From DAOTYH01 sp034435015 (GTDB lineage: Bacteria; Chloroflexota; Anaerolineae; Aggregatilineales; UBA3940): a DNA stretch of 64,000 nucleotides. The notes beneath the pieces are model-generated. The model was not told the DNA's origin. It did no database searches and saw only the letters and a list, made by a program, of their open reading frames with translations. Below are positions 25,442-33,872 of this stretch, piece after piece; within the stretch, counting starts at the first letter, position 1, and each line of letters starts with the position of its first letter. The position numbers and the translations under genes are program-made. The stretch lies in NCBI GenBank assembly GCA_034435015.1, contig DAOTYH010000088.1, forward strand, positions 5,352 through 69,351, in the 5' to 3' direction.

Positions 25442-26011
25442 TCATTTCCGACCCATTGCGTAACTGGAGAGTGATGTCCCGAGGCGCGGCAGGCAAAGCA
25501 GAAGCGCCAAAGCGCTTGGCCCATCGTTCAACTCGCCGTTCATCACCATCTTCGCCACCATATCGGTTTCGAAGATATGGCATTCCATCACTTCTGACGG
25601 CTCCCGTTGCGGCACGCTGAGCACCACGTCATATGCCAAGAACACATGGGACAGCTCATTACAGATGCCCGGCATTGTATAGAACGAAGCGACCAATTCG
25701 AGATGCTCTGTGTGTCCGCCTATCTCTTCTGCCAGCTCCCGCCGGGCCGCCTCAATAGGCCTTTCACCTGCTTGCAGGCTACCAGCGGGAACTTCCCAGA
25801 GCCAGCCTCCCAGTGTATAACGATAGTTCCTGATCAAGGCTAAGCATCCATTAGTCAGCATTGGCACAATGAACACAGCCTGTTGTCTTTCAACCACTGT
25901 GTACACGCTCTCACTGCCATCGGGCAGGCGGATGTCATCCTGACGCAGGTTATACCAAGGGCTACGCCAGATCACACGAGAACGGAGTGTCACAAAGGGG
26001 CTGTCAGACAT
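25442..26011 (-). CDS. NUDIX hydrolase, ADP-ribose pyrophosphatase-like
   Basis: ATG 26011 has AAGGA at a suitable distance. The 189-residue protein contains the full Nudix box: the E of GSLQAGE, then RRELAEE followed by IGG, matching G-x5-E-x7-REUxEExGU. The preceding RNYRYTLGGWLWEVPAGS is typical of the ADP-ribose/ADP-sugar pyrophosphatase group, where the domain binds Mg and cleaves ADP-ribose to AMP and ribose phosphate. It is the first gene of the NUDIX-HAD-HAD-holA transcript. Confidence 0.87.
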   Translation of the reverse strand: MSDSPFVTLRSRVIWRSPWYNLRQDDIRLPDGSESVYTVVERQQAVFIVPMLTNGCLALIRNYRYTLGGWLWEVPAGSLQAGERPIEAARRELAEEIGGHTEHLELVASFYTMPGICNELSHVFLAYDVVLSVPQREPSEVMECHIFETDMVAKMVMNGELNDGPSALALLLCLPRLGTSLSSYAMGRK

Positions 26012-26244
26012 CACATCATCCTTCGTAGCTGGCAGACAACAATCCGGATTTTAACACTTCTTGAGGGATATACGCACCCAATGCAACGTTCGAGCGTCAG
26101 TACATCTTTGCCAATGATGCACCCCCTGCCCAGCTTAAGTGCTTTCATGCACAATATTCCAATGTATAATGAATGCAGATGGGCAACCTATTCGGGTAGG
26201 ATGGTGAAGACCCTGTTCCCAGATTTGACTCCCTCCCCTCTCAT

Positions 26245-26358
26245 ACTACACTTATCTATCAAAGCCGACTCTCGTCTTCTCCTTTTTGAACTGGTGCGGC
26301 TGGTTAACTACTACACGAAACTACACTTATCTATCAAAGCCGACTCTCGTCTTCTCCT
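26245..26358. repeat. Two perfect 39-bp direct repeats in the importer leader
   Basis: A 39-bp word beginning ACTACACTTATC and ending CGTCTTCTCCT occurs at 26245-26283 and again at 26320-26358 with no mismatch, a 75-base period. The 529-base gap 26012-26540 otherwise holds a TATAAT at 26165 with no convincing -35, and GGAGGAGAG before the binding-protein ATG. The TCTCCT end of each repeat can pair with AGGAGA of that ribosome-binding site. No gene was found in the gap. Confidence 0.7.
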
Positions 26359-26540
26359 CTACCTTTCCCCAACTGGCTAAGCTCAAGTTGATGCTTTAGT
26401 TGCATCCGCTCTTGGGGAGTGGAATCATGCAGTTCTCGAAGTCATCAAAGGAGGTGGATTGGGAAGGTTGCTCGGCTAAGAAGGGATGTTGCCTTTAGTT
26501 TTGTTTCCTGTAAGCTGGAGCTACGGAGGAGAGAACCCCT

Positions 26541-28220
26541 ATGTTTCGAAAGAAAGCCTTGCTCATCGCAGTATGGGCGATGATCCTGATCATTGGCTTT
26601 GTGCTGAGCGCCTGTGCCGCTCCCACAGCAGGTGCGCCAGCCCCTGCTGAAAGAACCACTCATGGTCACCCTGCGCTTGCTGACGTGCGGGTTCGTCAAG
26701 CCATTGCACTGGCCATTGACCGCGAAGCCATCACTAGAGACCTACTGCTCGGCCTGACAGAACCAGCCGCCACCTTCTGGGACAACACGCCTTATGCCGA
26801 CCCCTCCATTGAGCCTTGGCCCTATGACCCTGAACGCGCTAAGCAACTGCTTGACGAGGCAGGCTGGATTGACAGCAACGGCGACGGCGTCCGCGACAAG
26901 GACGGCCTTGAGCTTGTCTTGACATACGGGACGACAACTAAGGAAATCCGTCAAGATGTTCAAGCGGTCATCCAGCAACAGCTTGCCGCCGTCGGTATCA
27001 AGGTAGAGCTGTCTAACTACGACCCTGACATCTTTTTCGCCAGCTATGGCGAGGGAGGCCCTGCCGCTACCGGTCAGCTCGATATTATGGAGTGGTCAGA
27101 CGTTCCCTATGGCTTCCCTGATCCCGCTTCGGCCTACTGGCTGTGCAGTGAGATACCAAGCGACGAGAGCCCGGCTGGCACCAATTATCAGTACCTGTGT
27201 GATCCAGAGCTTGACAGGCTGTTCCAGCTTCAGGCTACCCAAACAGACTTCGCCGAGCGACAGCAGACCTTCTGGCAGATCAGCCGCCTGATGTTTGAAA
27301 ACGTATATTGGCTCGGTCTCTGGCAGGACCCGGACCAGTATGCAGTCGGCCCTCGTCTGCTAAATGTCAAGCTGTCCGGAGTGACTCCGTTCTTCAATGT
27401 GGCAGAATGGGATGTGGCCGACTCAACAGGCGATCGGAAGATCGCTACCTTGAGCTGGACACAAGAGTTCGACTCGCTGAACCCGCACTACACCAACATG
27501 TTCTTCTCCACCATCACCCAGCAATTCTGGAACTGCTGGGCTTGGCAGTTCGACGAGAATAACGAGCCATATCCCCATCTCGTGACTGAAATCCCCAGCG
27601 AAGAGAATGGCGGCATTTCAGCCGACGGCAAAACCATCACGATGCATCTGCGGGATGATATTGTCTGGTCCGACGGCGAGCCGATCACCTCAGATGACTT
27701 CGTCTTCACCTATGAGACGGCCATTGACCCGCGCAACACGGTCACCACAGCTTATCCCTATGACAGCATCGAAAGCATTGAGGCCCCCGATGAGCGGACA
27801 GTCGTGATCCGTTTCGCCGAGCCGTTCGCGCCGTGGCTGGGCAGTCTGTGGCACGGCCTGTTGCCGGCACACATCCTAAGGCCGGTCGTCGAAGCTGACG
27901 GTACTCTCGACAATGCCGATTGGAACACAAACCCGACTGTCGGATGCGGCCCCTTCGTCTTTGTGGAGTGGGAATCTGGCAGCTACGCCCGCTTTGTAGC
28001 CAACGAGAACTACTGGCTTGGCCGGCCAATCCTTGACGAGATATTCATCCGCTTCGTGCCTGATGATGCCTCGCAGGTAGCGGCGCTTAAAGCCGGCGAC
28101 GTGGACATGGGTATCTTCATCTCCTACCCCGACATTCCTGGTCTGCTGGAGGCCGGCATCAATATTGTCCGAGTTAACTCCGGCTACAATGAAGGGTTGT
28201 ATCTGCTGAGCGGCCAGTAA
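26541..28220 (+). CDS. Family-5 peptide/amine ABC binding lipoprotein, circularly permuted
   Basis: A 559-residue lipoprotein: hydrophobic signal peptide with lipobox VLSAC near 22-26. The mature part belongs to the DppA/OppA family, but its halves are swapped. Residues 43-294 are what is normally the C-terminal half (HPALADVRVRQAIALAIDRE, then YDPERAKQLLDEAGW, ending FFNVAEWDVAD). Residues 300-559 are what is normally the N-terminal half (IATLSWTQEFDSLNPHY, ITMHLRDDIVWSDGEPITSD, GPFVFVEW, NENYWLGRPILDE), ending NEGLYLLSGQ-stop. Length is normal for the family. Permease and ATPase genes follow, so it should still bind an imported ligand. A Ca-type loop (DSNGDGVRDKDG) lies near 113. Confidence 0.88.
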   Translation: MFRKKALLIAVWAMILIIGFVLSACAAPTAGAPAPAERTTHGHPALADVRVRQAIALAIDREAITRDLLLGLTEPAATFWDNTPYADPSIEPWPYDPERAKQLLDEAGWIDSNGDGVRDKDGLELVLTYGTTTKEIRQDVQAVIQQQLAAVGIKVELSNYDPDIFFASYGEGGPAATGQLDIMEWSDVPYGFPDPASAYWLCSEIPSDESPAGTNYQYLCDPELDRLFQLQATQTDFAERQQTFWQISRLMFENVYWLGLWQDPDQYAVGPRLLNVKLSGVTPFFNVAEWDVADSTGDRKIATLSWTQEFDSLNPHYTNMFFSTITQQFWNCWAWQFDENNEPYPHLVTEIPSEENGGISADGKTITMHLRDDIVWSDGEPITSDDFVFTYETAIDPRNTVTTAYPYDSIESIEAPDERTVVIRFAEPFAPWLGSLWHGLLPAHILRPVVEADGTLDNADWNTNPTVGCGPFVFVEWESGSYARFVANENYWLGRPILDEIFIRFVPDDASQVAALKAGDVDMGIFISYPDIPGLLEAGINIVRVNSGYNEGLYLLSGQ

Positions 28221-28246
28221 CCTAACTAGGTCACTCCAGTGAGATT

Positions 28247-28285
28247 CGACAGGCCGGGACAGGGCAGTCCTGTCTCGGTCTGTCG
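28247..28285 (+). promoter_or_regulatory. Strong intercistronic hairpin between binding protein and permease
   Basis: A 17-bp stem (CGACAGGCCGGGACAGG with CCTGTCTCGGTCTGTCG, two G-U pairs) closes a 5-base loop, 26 bases after the binding-protein stop. No U-tract follows. Such hairpins often protect the upstream message and lower downstream expression, giving excess binding protein. Confidence 0.7.
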
Positions 28286-28326
28286 TAAGTTGCATGAATG
28301 CCTAGAGATGCTTGAGAGAGGCAAAC

Positions 28327-29361
28327 ATGACCCGCTACATCATCCGACGTCTTCTACAGGCTGTTCCCCTCGTCTTTATCATTAGCATTGTGTTGTTTGT
28401 GCTGATGCAAAATATGGGTGACCCGCTGGCAACCATGGGGGGACGCACAATCACACGTTCTGCCGAGCGTGAGCGCCTAGCCCGCCAGCTTGGGCTGGAC
28501 AAGCCGATCATGGTTCAATACCTTTATTGGCTGGTTGGTAACGATTGGACCAAGGTTGACTTAGATGGTGACGGAGTGCCCGAAACACCGGGCCGCCGGC
28601 GCGGGATTCTCCGCGGGGACCTCGGCATGTCCATTGTGAATCGGGGCAAGACTGTTGTTGAAGTCATCTGGGAAAGACTGCCCAATACTCTGCTGTTGAT
28701 GCTCACCTCTGAGGCGGTGATCATCATTGGTGCGCTTATTCTTGGAATCTATTCAGCCCTGCGCCAATACTCCGTTCTGGATAACCTGACCACTACCCTT
28801 ACCTTTGTCTTTTACTCTCTGCCTGTCTTCTACTTTGCTCTCCTATCTATGTACATCTTCTCGGTCAATTTCAAGCGCTGGGGACTGCCCTATCTGCCTA
28901 CAGTCGGCATGTTCGATCCACAGGTGGGACGGACCCCCGGACAGGTCATCCTGCATATGATCCTGCCGGTGATGACCCTCTCGTTCGGCTACTTCGCCGC
29001 TTACAGCCGTTACATCCGTAGCACGATGCTTGAGGTAATGAGCCAAGACTATATCCGCACAGCTAAGGCAAAAGGTCTGCCGTACCGTGACGTGGTCCTT
29101 GTGCACGCGCTCAAGAATGCATCACTTCCTATCGTAACAGTGGTCGGGCTTGACCTCCCCTTCCTGCTGGGCGGAGCTGTTGTTACAGAACGGATATTTG
29201 CGTGGCCCGGCATGGGAAGGCTCTTCCTTGACCATCTTACCCGCGCTGATACGCCTGTGGTGATGGGCATCTTGATGATGACGGTTGTCGCTGTGGTGCT
29301 CTTCACCCTCATCACCGACATCACATACGCGTGGCTCGACCCGCGTATCCGTTACACCTAA
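28327..29361 (+). CDS. Peptide/nickel-type ABC permease, DppB family
   Basis: ATG 28327 (MTRYIIRRLLQAV) has GAGAGG upstream and fits the family start; a start 15 bases earlier is less likely. The 344-residue protein has about six membrane helices, the first at 8-30, and the EAA-type loop YIRTAKAKGLPYRDVVLVHALKN contacting the ATPases. Between helix 1 and the rest lies a periplasmic insert with a Ca-binding-like loop (DLDGDGVPET). It forms the membrane channel with the DppC-like protein encoded next. Confidence 0.9.
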   Translation: MTRYIIRRLLQAVPLVFIISIVLFVLMQNMGDPLATMGGRTITRSAERERLARQLGLDKPIMVQYLYWLVGNDWTKVDLDGDGVPETPGRRRGILRGDLGMSIVNRGKTVVEVIWERLPNTLLLMLTSEAVIIIGALILGIYSALRQYSVLDNLTTTLTFVFYSLPVFYFALLSMYIFSVNFKRWGLPYLPTVGMFDPQVGRTPGQVILHMILPVMTLSFGYFAAYSRYIRSTMLEVMSQDYIRTAKAKGLPYRDVVLVHALKNASLPIVTVVGLDLPFLLGGAVVTERIFAWPGMGRLFLDHLTRADTPVVMGILMMTVVAVVLFTLITDITYAWLDPRIRYT

Positions 29362-29372
29362 GAGAGGGCCAT

Positions 29373-30326
29373 ATGAGCACCGCAACAGAGATAAGTAGTT
29401 CCATATCCCAGCCCTCTTCAGACCAACTAGCTCCACCATTGAGTTTGGGGGAGCTGACGTGGAGGCGCTTCCGACGGCATAAAATGGCGCTCTTCGGTGC
29501 GGTAGTGCTGATCCTATTGTTCCTCTACTCATTTGGGGGTGCGTTATTTGTCTCTGAGGATTATGCCAACCTGACTGACACTACCCTGCGCCTTCAGCCC
29601 CCTTCCGCTGAGCACCCCTTCGGTACAGACACCGTCGGAAGAGATATTCTGGCCCGCACACTGTATGGGGGACAGATTTCGCTGTTGATCGGAATTGCCG
29701 CCGTTCTAGTCGAGACGATTGTCGGCATCCTGATTGGGGCAATTGCCGGCTTCTATGGCGGCTTTCTGGACAGCCTGCTGATGCGGATGACGGAGGCCGT
29801 TGTCACCATCCCGCAATTGTTCCTGCTATTAGTCATGGCCAAGTTCTTTGCAGGGCGTGTACCTAATATCGTTTTGCTGGGGCGCACTTTCAGCGGCAGT
29901 GTGGTTGTGATCGTGTTGATCATCGGCTTGACAAGCTGGCCCTATCTAGCCCGCATTGTACGTGCAGAGTTCCTCTCCTTGAAAGAGAACGAATTTGTTC
30001 TGGCCGCACGTGCCACTGGCACGCCAAATTGGCAGATCATCTTTCGGCACATCCTGCCCAACAGCGTCGCCCCGATTGTAGTCTCAGCTACATTGGGAGT
30101 AGCCAATGCCATCCTGACCGAGTCCTACATCAGCTTTCTAGGGCTAGGCGTCCAGCCGCCGACAGCTACGTGGGGAAATATGCTGGACGGCGCTTACAAC
30201 TATATTGAGACCGCACCTTGGTTGTGGATTTTTCCAGGCACCTTGATCGTATTGATCGTGCTGAGCATCAACTTTCTGGGTGACGGCCTGCGCGACGCCC
30301 TCGATCCGCGTAGCCGCGCTGTCTGA
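29373..30326 (+). CDS. Peptide/nickel-type ABC permease, DppC family
   Basis: ATG 29373 follows GAGAGGG by 4-5 bases. The 317-residue protein has a cytoplasmic N-terminal tail, LTWRRFRRHKMALFGAVVL before the first helix, the family motif HPFGTDTVGRDILART, and a coupling loop EFVLAARATGTPNWQIIFRHILPN. The C-terminus NFLGDGLRDALDPRSR is typical of DppC. It pairs with the DppB-like permease 11 bases upstream. Confidence 0.91.
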   Translation: MSTATEISSSISQPSSDQLAPPLSLGELTWRRFRRHKMALFGAVVLILLFLYSFGGALFVSEDYANLTDTTLRLQPPSAEHPFGTDTVGRDILARTLYGGQISLLIGIAAVLVETIVGILIGAIAGFYGGFLDSLLMRMTEAVVTIPQLFLLLVMAKFFAGRVPNIVLLGRTFSGSVVVIVLIIGLTSWPYLARIVRAEFLSLKENEFVLAARATGTPNWQIIFRHILPNSVAPIVVSATLGVANAILTESYISFLGLGVQPPTATWGNMLDGAYNYIETAPWLWIFPGTLIVLIVLSINFLGDGLRDALDPRSRAV

Positions 30327-30347
30327 ACAGCCTGTGAGGAGTCCCCA

Positions 30348-31340
30348 ATGAGTACCCACACCCTGCTTGAGATCCAAGACCTGAAAGTGCGCTTCCACAC
30401 ACCGGAAGGCACAATCTATGCAGTAAACGGCATCTCCTATGAACTGGCTGAGGGCGGCACATTGGCAGTGGTTGGCGAGAGCGGTTGCGGCAAATCAGTC
30501 AGCATGTTGTCCATTCTGGGCTTGATTCCTGTCCCGCCGGGCGAGATCGTAAGCGGCAAAGCCCTGTACCGAGGGACAGACCTCCTTTCCCTGTCCGAGT
30601 CAGAGCTGGAACATATCCGCGGCAAAGAAATAGGGATGATCTTTCAAGACCCTATGACCTCGTTGAATCCGGTCCTGAGCATCGGGTATCAGCTCACTGA
30701 GCCTCTACGGGTGCATTTGGGAATGGATCAAAGGCAGGCTGAGGAGCGGGCTGTTTCTCTGCTGGAGTCAGTTGGCATTCCAGCACCCGCCCCCCGACTG
30801 CGTGATTACCCGCACCAGTTTTCAGGGGGGATGCGCCAGAGAGTCATGATCGCCATGGCGCTGGCCTGCAACCCCAGCCTGCTCATTGCCGATGAGCCGA
30901 CTACGGCTCTGGATGTGACCATTCAAGCCCAGATTGTTGAACTGGTGGTCAGAATGCGCGAACGCCTGGGGATGGCGATCATCTGGATCACACACGATCT
31001 GAGCGTCGTGGCCGGCCTTGCCGAGCGCGTGATTGTGATGTATGCAGGTTACATTGTAGAGAAAGCAGATGTCAACAGCCTCTACAGTGACCCGCGCCAC
31101 CCCTATACAGCGGCGTTGCTGGCCGCTCTTCCACGCGCGGATCGCCGCCGCGGAAGCCGCCTGAAGTCAATCCCCGGCGCACCGCCGAGTATGCTGGTCG
31201 AGCCGAAGGGATGCCCCTTCGCTCCACGCTGCGAACTTGTCATCGAGAGATGTTGGGCAGAGAATCCCTCTCTGACACCTGTGGACGACCACCACGAAAT
31301 TGCCTGCTGGGTTGACATCCAGACTGGAGCTCCACGATGA
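30348..31340 (+). CDS. Oligopeptide-type ABC transporter ATPase, DppD family
   Basis: A 330-residue ATPase with Walker A GESGCGKS, Q-loop FQDPMTSLNP, signature FSGGMRQR, Walker B LLIADEPTTALD and switch His in ITHD. The C-terminal extension has the Cys pattern CPFAPRC...CW...CW known to bind a 4Fe-4S cluster in OppD/DppD proteins. It works as a heterodimer with the following DppF-like ATPase, which it overlaps by 4 bases (ATGA). Confidence 0.93.
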   Translation: MSTHTLLEIQDLKVRFHTPEGTIYAVNGISYELAEGGTLAVVGESGCGKSVSMLSILGLIPVPPGEIVSGKALYRGTDLLSLSESELEHIRGKEIGMIFQDPMTSLNPVLSIGYQLTEPLRVHLGMDQRQAEERAVSLLESVGIPAPAPRLRDYPHQFSGGMRQRVMIAMALACNPSLLIADEPTTALDVTIQAQIVELVVRMRERLGMAIIWITHDLSVVAGLAERVIVMYAGYIVEKADVNSLYSDPRHPYTAALLAALPRADRRRGSRLKSIPGAPPSMLVEPKGCPFAPRCELVIERCWAENPSLTPVDDHHEIACWVDIQTGAPR

Positions 31341-32323
31341 GCGCTTCTCAGCCTTTAGTCCGAGTGACTAACCTCAAGAAGTACTTCCCCATCACCCGTG
31401 GGATCGTTATCCAGCATACAGTGGGATATGTACGGGCTGTAGATGATATCTCTTTCGAGATCACCCGCGGTGAGACGCTGGGTCTGGTCGGAGAGAGTGG
31501 TTGCGGCAAGACGACCGCTGGCCGCACATTGCTGGGGCTTTATCCGCCTACAGCCGGGGAAATCGAGATAGACGGGCACAACGTGCGCCGCGCCAAAGGG
31601 CAAGAGCTGCTCGCCATACGGCGCAAGGCCCAGATGATCTTTCAAGACCCCTTTGCTTCGCTCAACCCACGCTGGACAGTGAACGCAATTGTCAGTGAGC
31701 CGTTACGTGTCCACAGGCTGTGTGAAAACGAGAAAGCACGCATCGAGCGTGTCAAGGAGCTGTTGGAGCTGGTAGGGCTGAATGCGCGGTACGTTAACCG
31801 CTTCCCTCATGAGTTCTCTGGCGGGCAAAGACAACGCATTGGCATTGCACGGGCACTAGCCTCCGATCCACTGTTCATTGTGTGCGACGAGCCGATCTCC
31901 GCGCTGGATGTCTCTATTCAGGCACAGGTTGTCAACCTGCTGGAGGACTTACAGGATCAGTTCGGCCTGACCTACCTTTTCATAGCCCACGATCTGGCTA
32001 TGGTGCGGCACATCTGCGACCGGGTGGCGGTCATGTATTTAGGGATCATCGTAGAGTTAGGCAACCGCGACGATCTCTATGAGGAGCCGCTCCATCCCTA
32101 TACACGCGCCCTGCTGTCTGCCGTTCCAACACCTGATCCCGAAAATGAGCGCAAACGCCAACGCATCATCCTGACAGGAGATGTGCCTAGTCCTGTCAAC
32201 CCGCCAAGTGGCTGTCGCTTCCACCCTCGGTGCCCCATCGCTAAGGCACATTGCAAGGAGGCTGTGCCGGAGTGGCGTGAAGTAAGGCCAGCTCACTGGG
32301 TAGCCTGCCATGAAGTCTCTTAA
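31337..32323 (+). CDS. Oligopeptide-type ABC transporter ATPase, DppF family
   Basis: The 328-residue protein starts at ATG 31337 within the stop of its partner. It has Walker A GESGCGKT, FQDPFASLNP, signature FSGGQRQR, Walker B FIVCDEPISALD and AHD switch. The C-terminal segment (CRFHPRCPIAKAHC, then WVACH) is typical of DppF. With the preceding four genes it completes an importer. Because corrinoid methyltransferase genes follow within 50 bases, the cargo is probably their substrate or a precursor. Confidence 0.93.
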   Translation: MSASQPLVRVTNLKKYFPITRGIVIQHTVGYVRAVDDISFEITRGETLGLVGESGCGKTTAGRTLLGLYPPTAGEIEIDGHNVRRAKGQELLAIRRKAQMIFQDPFASLNPRWTVNAIVSEPLRVHRLCENEKARIERVKELLELVGLNARYVNRFPHEFSGGQRQRIGIARALASDPLFIVCDEPISALDVSIQAQVVNLLEDLQDQFGLTYLFIAHDLAMVRHICDRVAVMYLGIIVELGNRDDLYEEPLHPYTRALLSAVPTPDPENERKRQRIILTGDVPSPVNPPSGCRFHPRCPIAKAHCKEAVPEWREVRPAHWVACHEVS

Positions 32324-32371
32324 CTGAGATAAGCTGTTTTTACAAATTACAAATCTGAGGGGAGAGAGTAG

Positions 32372-33829
32372 ATGCTTCGCCCTAGCGTACGGTTACTTGA
32401 AGATTCTATCATTCGCCGCACCCTTGATGAGGCCCACCAACTGCTTGAAGACCCCGGTGTACGTGTCCATTCTGATCGCGCCCTGGGACTTCTGGACGGG
32501 GCAGGTGCTCAGATCGATCACCAAACACGTGTTGTCCGCATTCCTCCTGATGTAGTCCAGCGCTGTCTGGAGACTGTGCCGCGCTCATTCTATCTATATG
32601 ACTCAGCAGGCAAACCAGTCGTCCACTACGGGGGTGATGACATCCATTTTGACCCCGGCTCAGCGGCAATAGAGTTTCTTGATTATCGGGCTGTCAACTC
32701 CCGTCCTCCCGTGACGAAGGATTTGGTAGCGGCCACACGTCTGGCGGATGCACTTCCCTCCATTGATGCTGTCAGCACATGTCTGGTCAGCTCAGATGTG
32801 CCGCAGGAGGCCGGCGATTTGTATCGTCTCTTTCTGGTGTTGCTTAACGCCCATAAGCCGGTTATCACAGGGGCTTTTGCGGTCGAAACATGGAAGGTGA
32901 TGTACGATCTGCTGGTTACTGCCGTTGGCAGTGCGGAGGCCCTGCGCGAAAAGCCGGTTGCTGTCTTCGATGTGTGCCCCTCTCCGCCGCTCCTGTGGAG
33001 CGAGATCACCTGCGAGAACCTGATTGACTGCGCCCTGCACGGAGTCCCGGCTGAATTGGTCTCGATGCCCCTAACCGGCGCGACCAGCCCCGTCACGTTG
33101 CTGGGAGCAGTCACTCAACATGCCGCTGAGTGCTTGAGCGGGATTACCATCCACCAACTGGCCAATCCGGGTGCCCCGATCATATGGGGGGGATCGCCAG
33201 CCGCTTTTGACATGCGCACCGGTGCACCCCCGATGGGTGCTATCGAAACCATGATGATTGACATGGCCTATACACAGGTGGGCAAATCATTAGGGCTGCC
33301 CACACATGCTTATATGGGGATGAGCGATGCCAAGATAATAGACGCCCAGTGCGGTTTTGAGTCGGGCATCGGCACGATTCTGGCCGCGCTGGCAGGGGTG
33401 AACATGATCTCTGGTGCGGGTATGCTGGACTATGAGACCTGTTTCAGCCTAGAGAAGCTGGTCATTGATGCCGAGATGATCGCAATGGCTAAAAGGCTGA
33501 TCGAAGGTATCGTACCGCGCGGGGAAACGCTCGCACTGGAGGTTCTGCGTGAAGTCGGGCATAGTGCCAACTTTCTGGCCCATCCGCATACACGCCGATG
33601 GCTACGCGAGGAGATCATGATGCCAAGCCCGGTTATTGATCGCGATGCACGGGGCGAGTGGGCGGCCAAGGGGAGTACAACCATCGAAGATCGCGCCCAC
33701 CAGCATGTCCAGAAATTGCTGGCCGAGTGGAAGCCTAAGGAGTTGGCAGAAGAGATCGTCGCCGAGCTGGAACACATTACACTGGCGGCACTGCGCAAGG
33801 CAGGCATGGATTCTCTGCCGGCGCGGTAG
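32372..33829 (+). CDS. MttB-family corrinoid-dependent methyltransferase, copy 1
   Basis: A 485-residue TIM-barrel methyltransferase of the trimethylamine methyltransferase (MttB) family, with the usual landmarks GATSPVTLLGAVTQHAAECLSG, IWGGSPAAFDMRTG and ISGAGMLDYETCFSLEKLV. No in-frame amber codon interrupts it, so it is the non-pyrrolysine type, like MtgB (glycine betaine), MtcB (carnitine) or MtpB (proline betaine), which pass a methyl from a quaternary amine to a corrinoid protein. GGGGAGAGAG precedes the ATG. The specific substrate cannot be told from sequence alone. Confidence 0.85.
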   Translation: MLRPSVRLLEDSIIRRTLDEAHQLLEDPGVRVHSDRALGLLDGAGAQIDHQTRVVRIPPDVVQRCLETVPRSFYLYDSAGKPVVHYGGDDIHFDPGSAAIEFLDYRAVNSRPPVTKDLVAATRLADALPSIDAVSTCLVSSDVPQEAGDLYRLFLVLLNAHKPVITGAFAVETWKVMYDLLVTAVGSAEALREKPVAVFDVCPSPPLLWSEITCENLIDCALHGVPAELVSMPLTGATSPVTLLGAVTQHAAECLSGITIHQLANPGAPIIWGGSPAAFDMRTGAPPMGAIETMMIDMAYTQVGKSLGLPTHAYMGMSDAKIIDAQCGFESGIGTILAALAGVNMISGAGMLDYETCFSLEKLVIDAEMIAMAKRLIEGIVPRGETLALEVLREVGHSANFLAHPHTRRWLREEIMMPSPVIDRDARGEWAAKGSTTIEDRAHQHVQKLLAEWKPKELAEEIVAELEHITLAALRKAGMDSLPAR

Positions 33830-33872
33830 CTGGCCGCTTTTAATTTGGCCTTTCTCTCACTAAGGAGTCGTT

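Noticed and set aside
25883..26380. Plus-strand open frame of 165 codons running into the gap before the importer
   Set aside because: It starts antisense to the NUDIX gene, has no ribosome-binding site, and its composition in the gap does not look coding; it also contains both 39-bp repeats.
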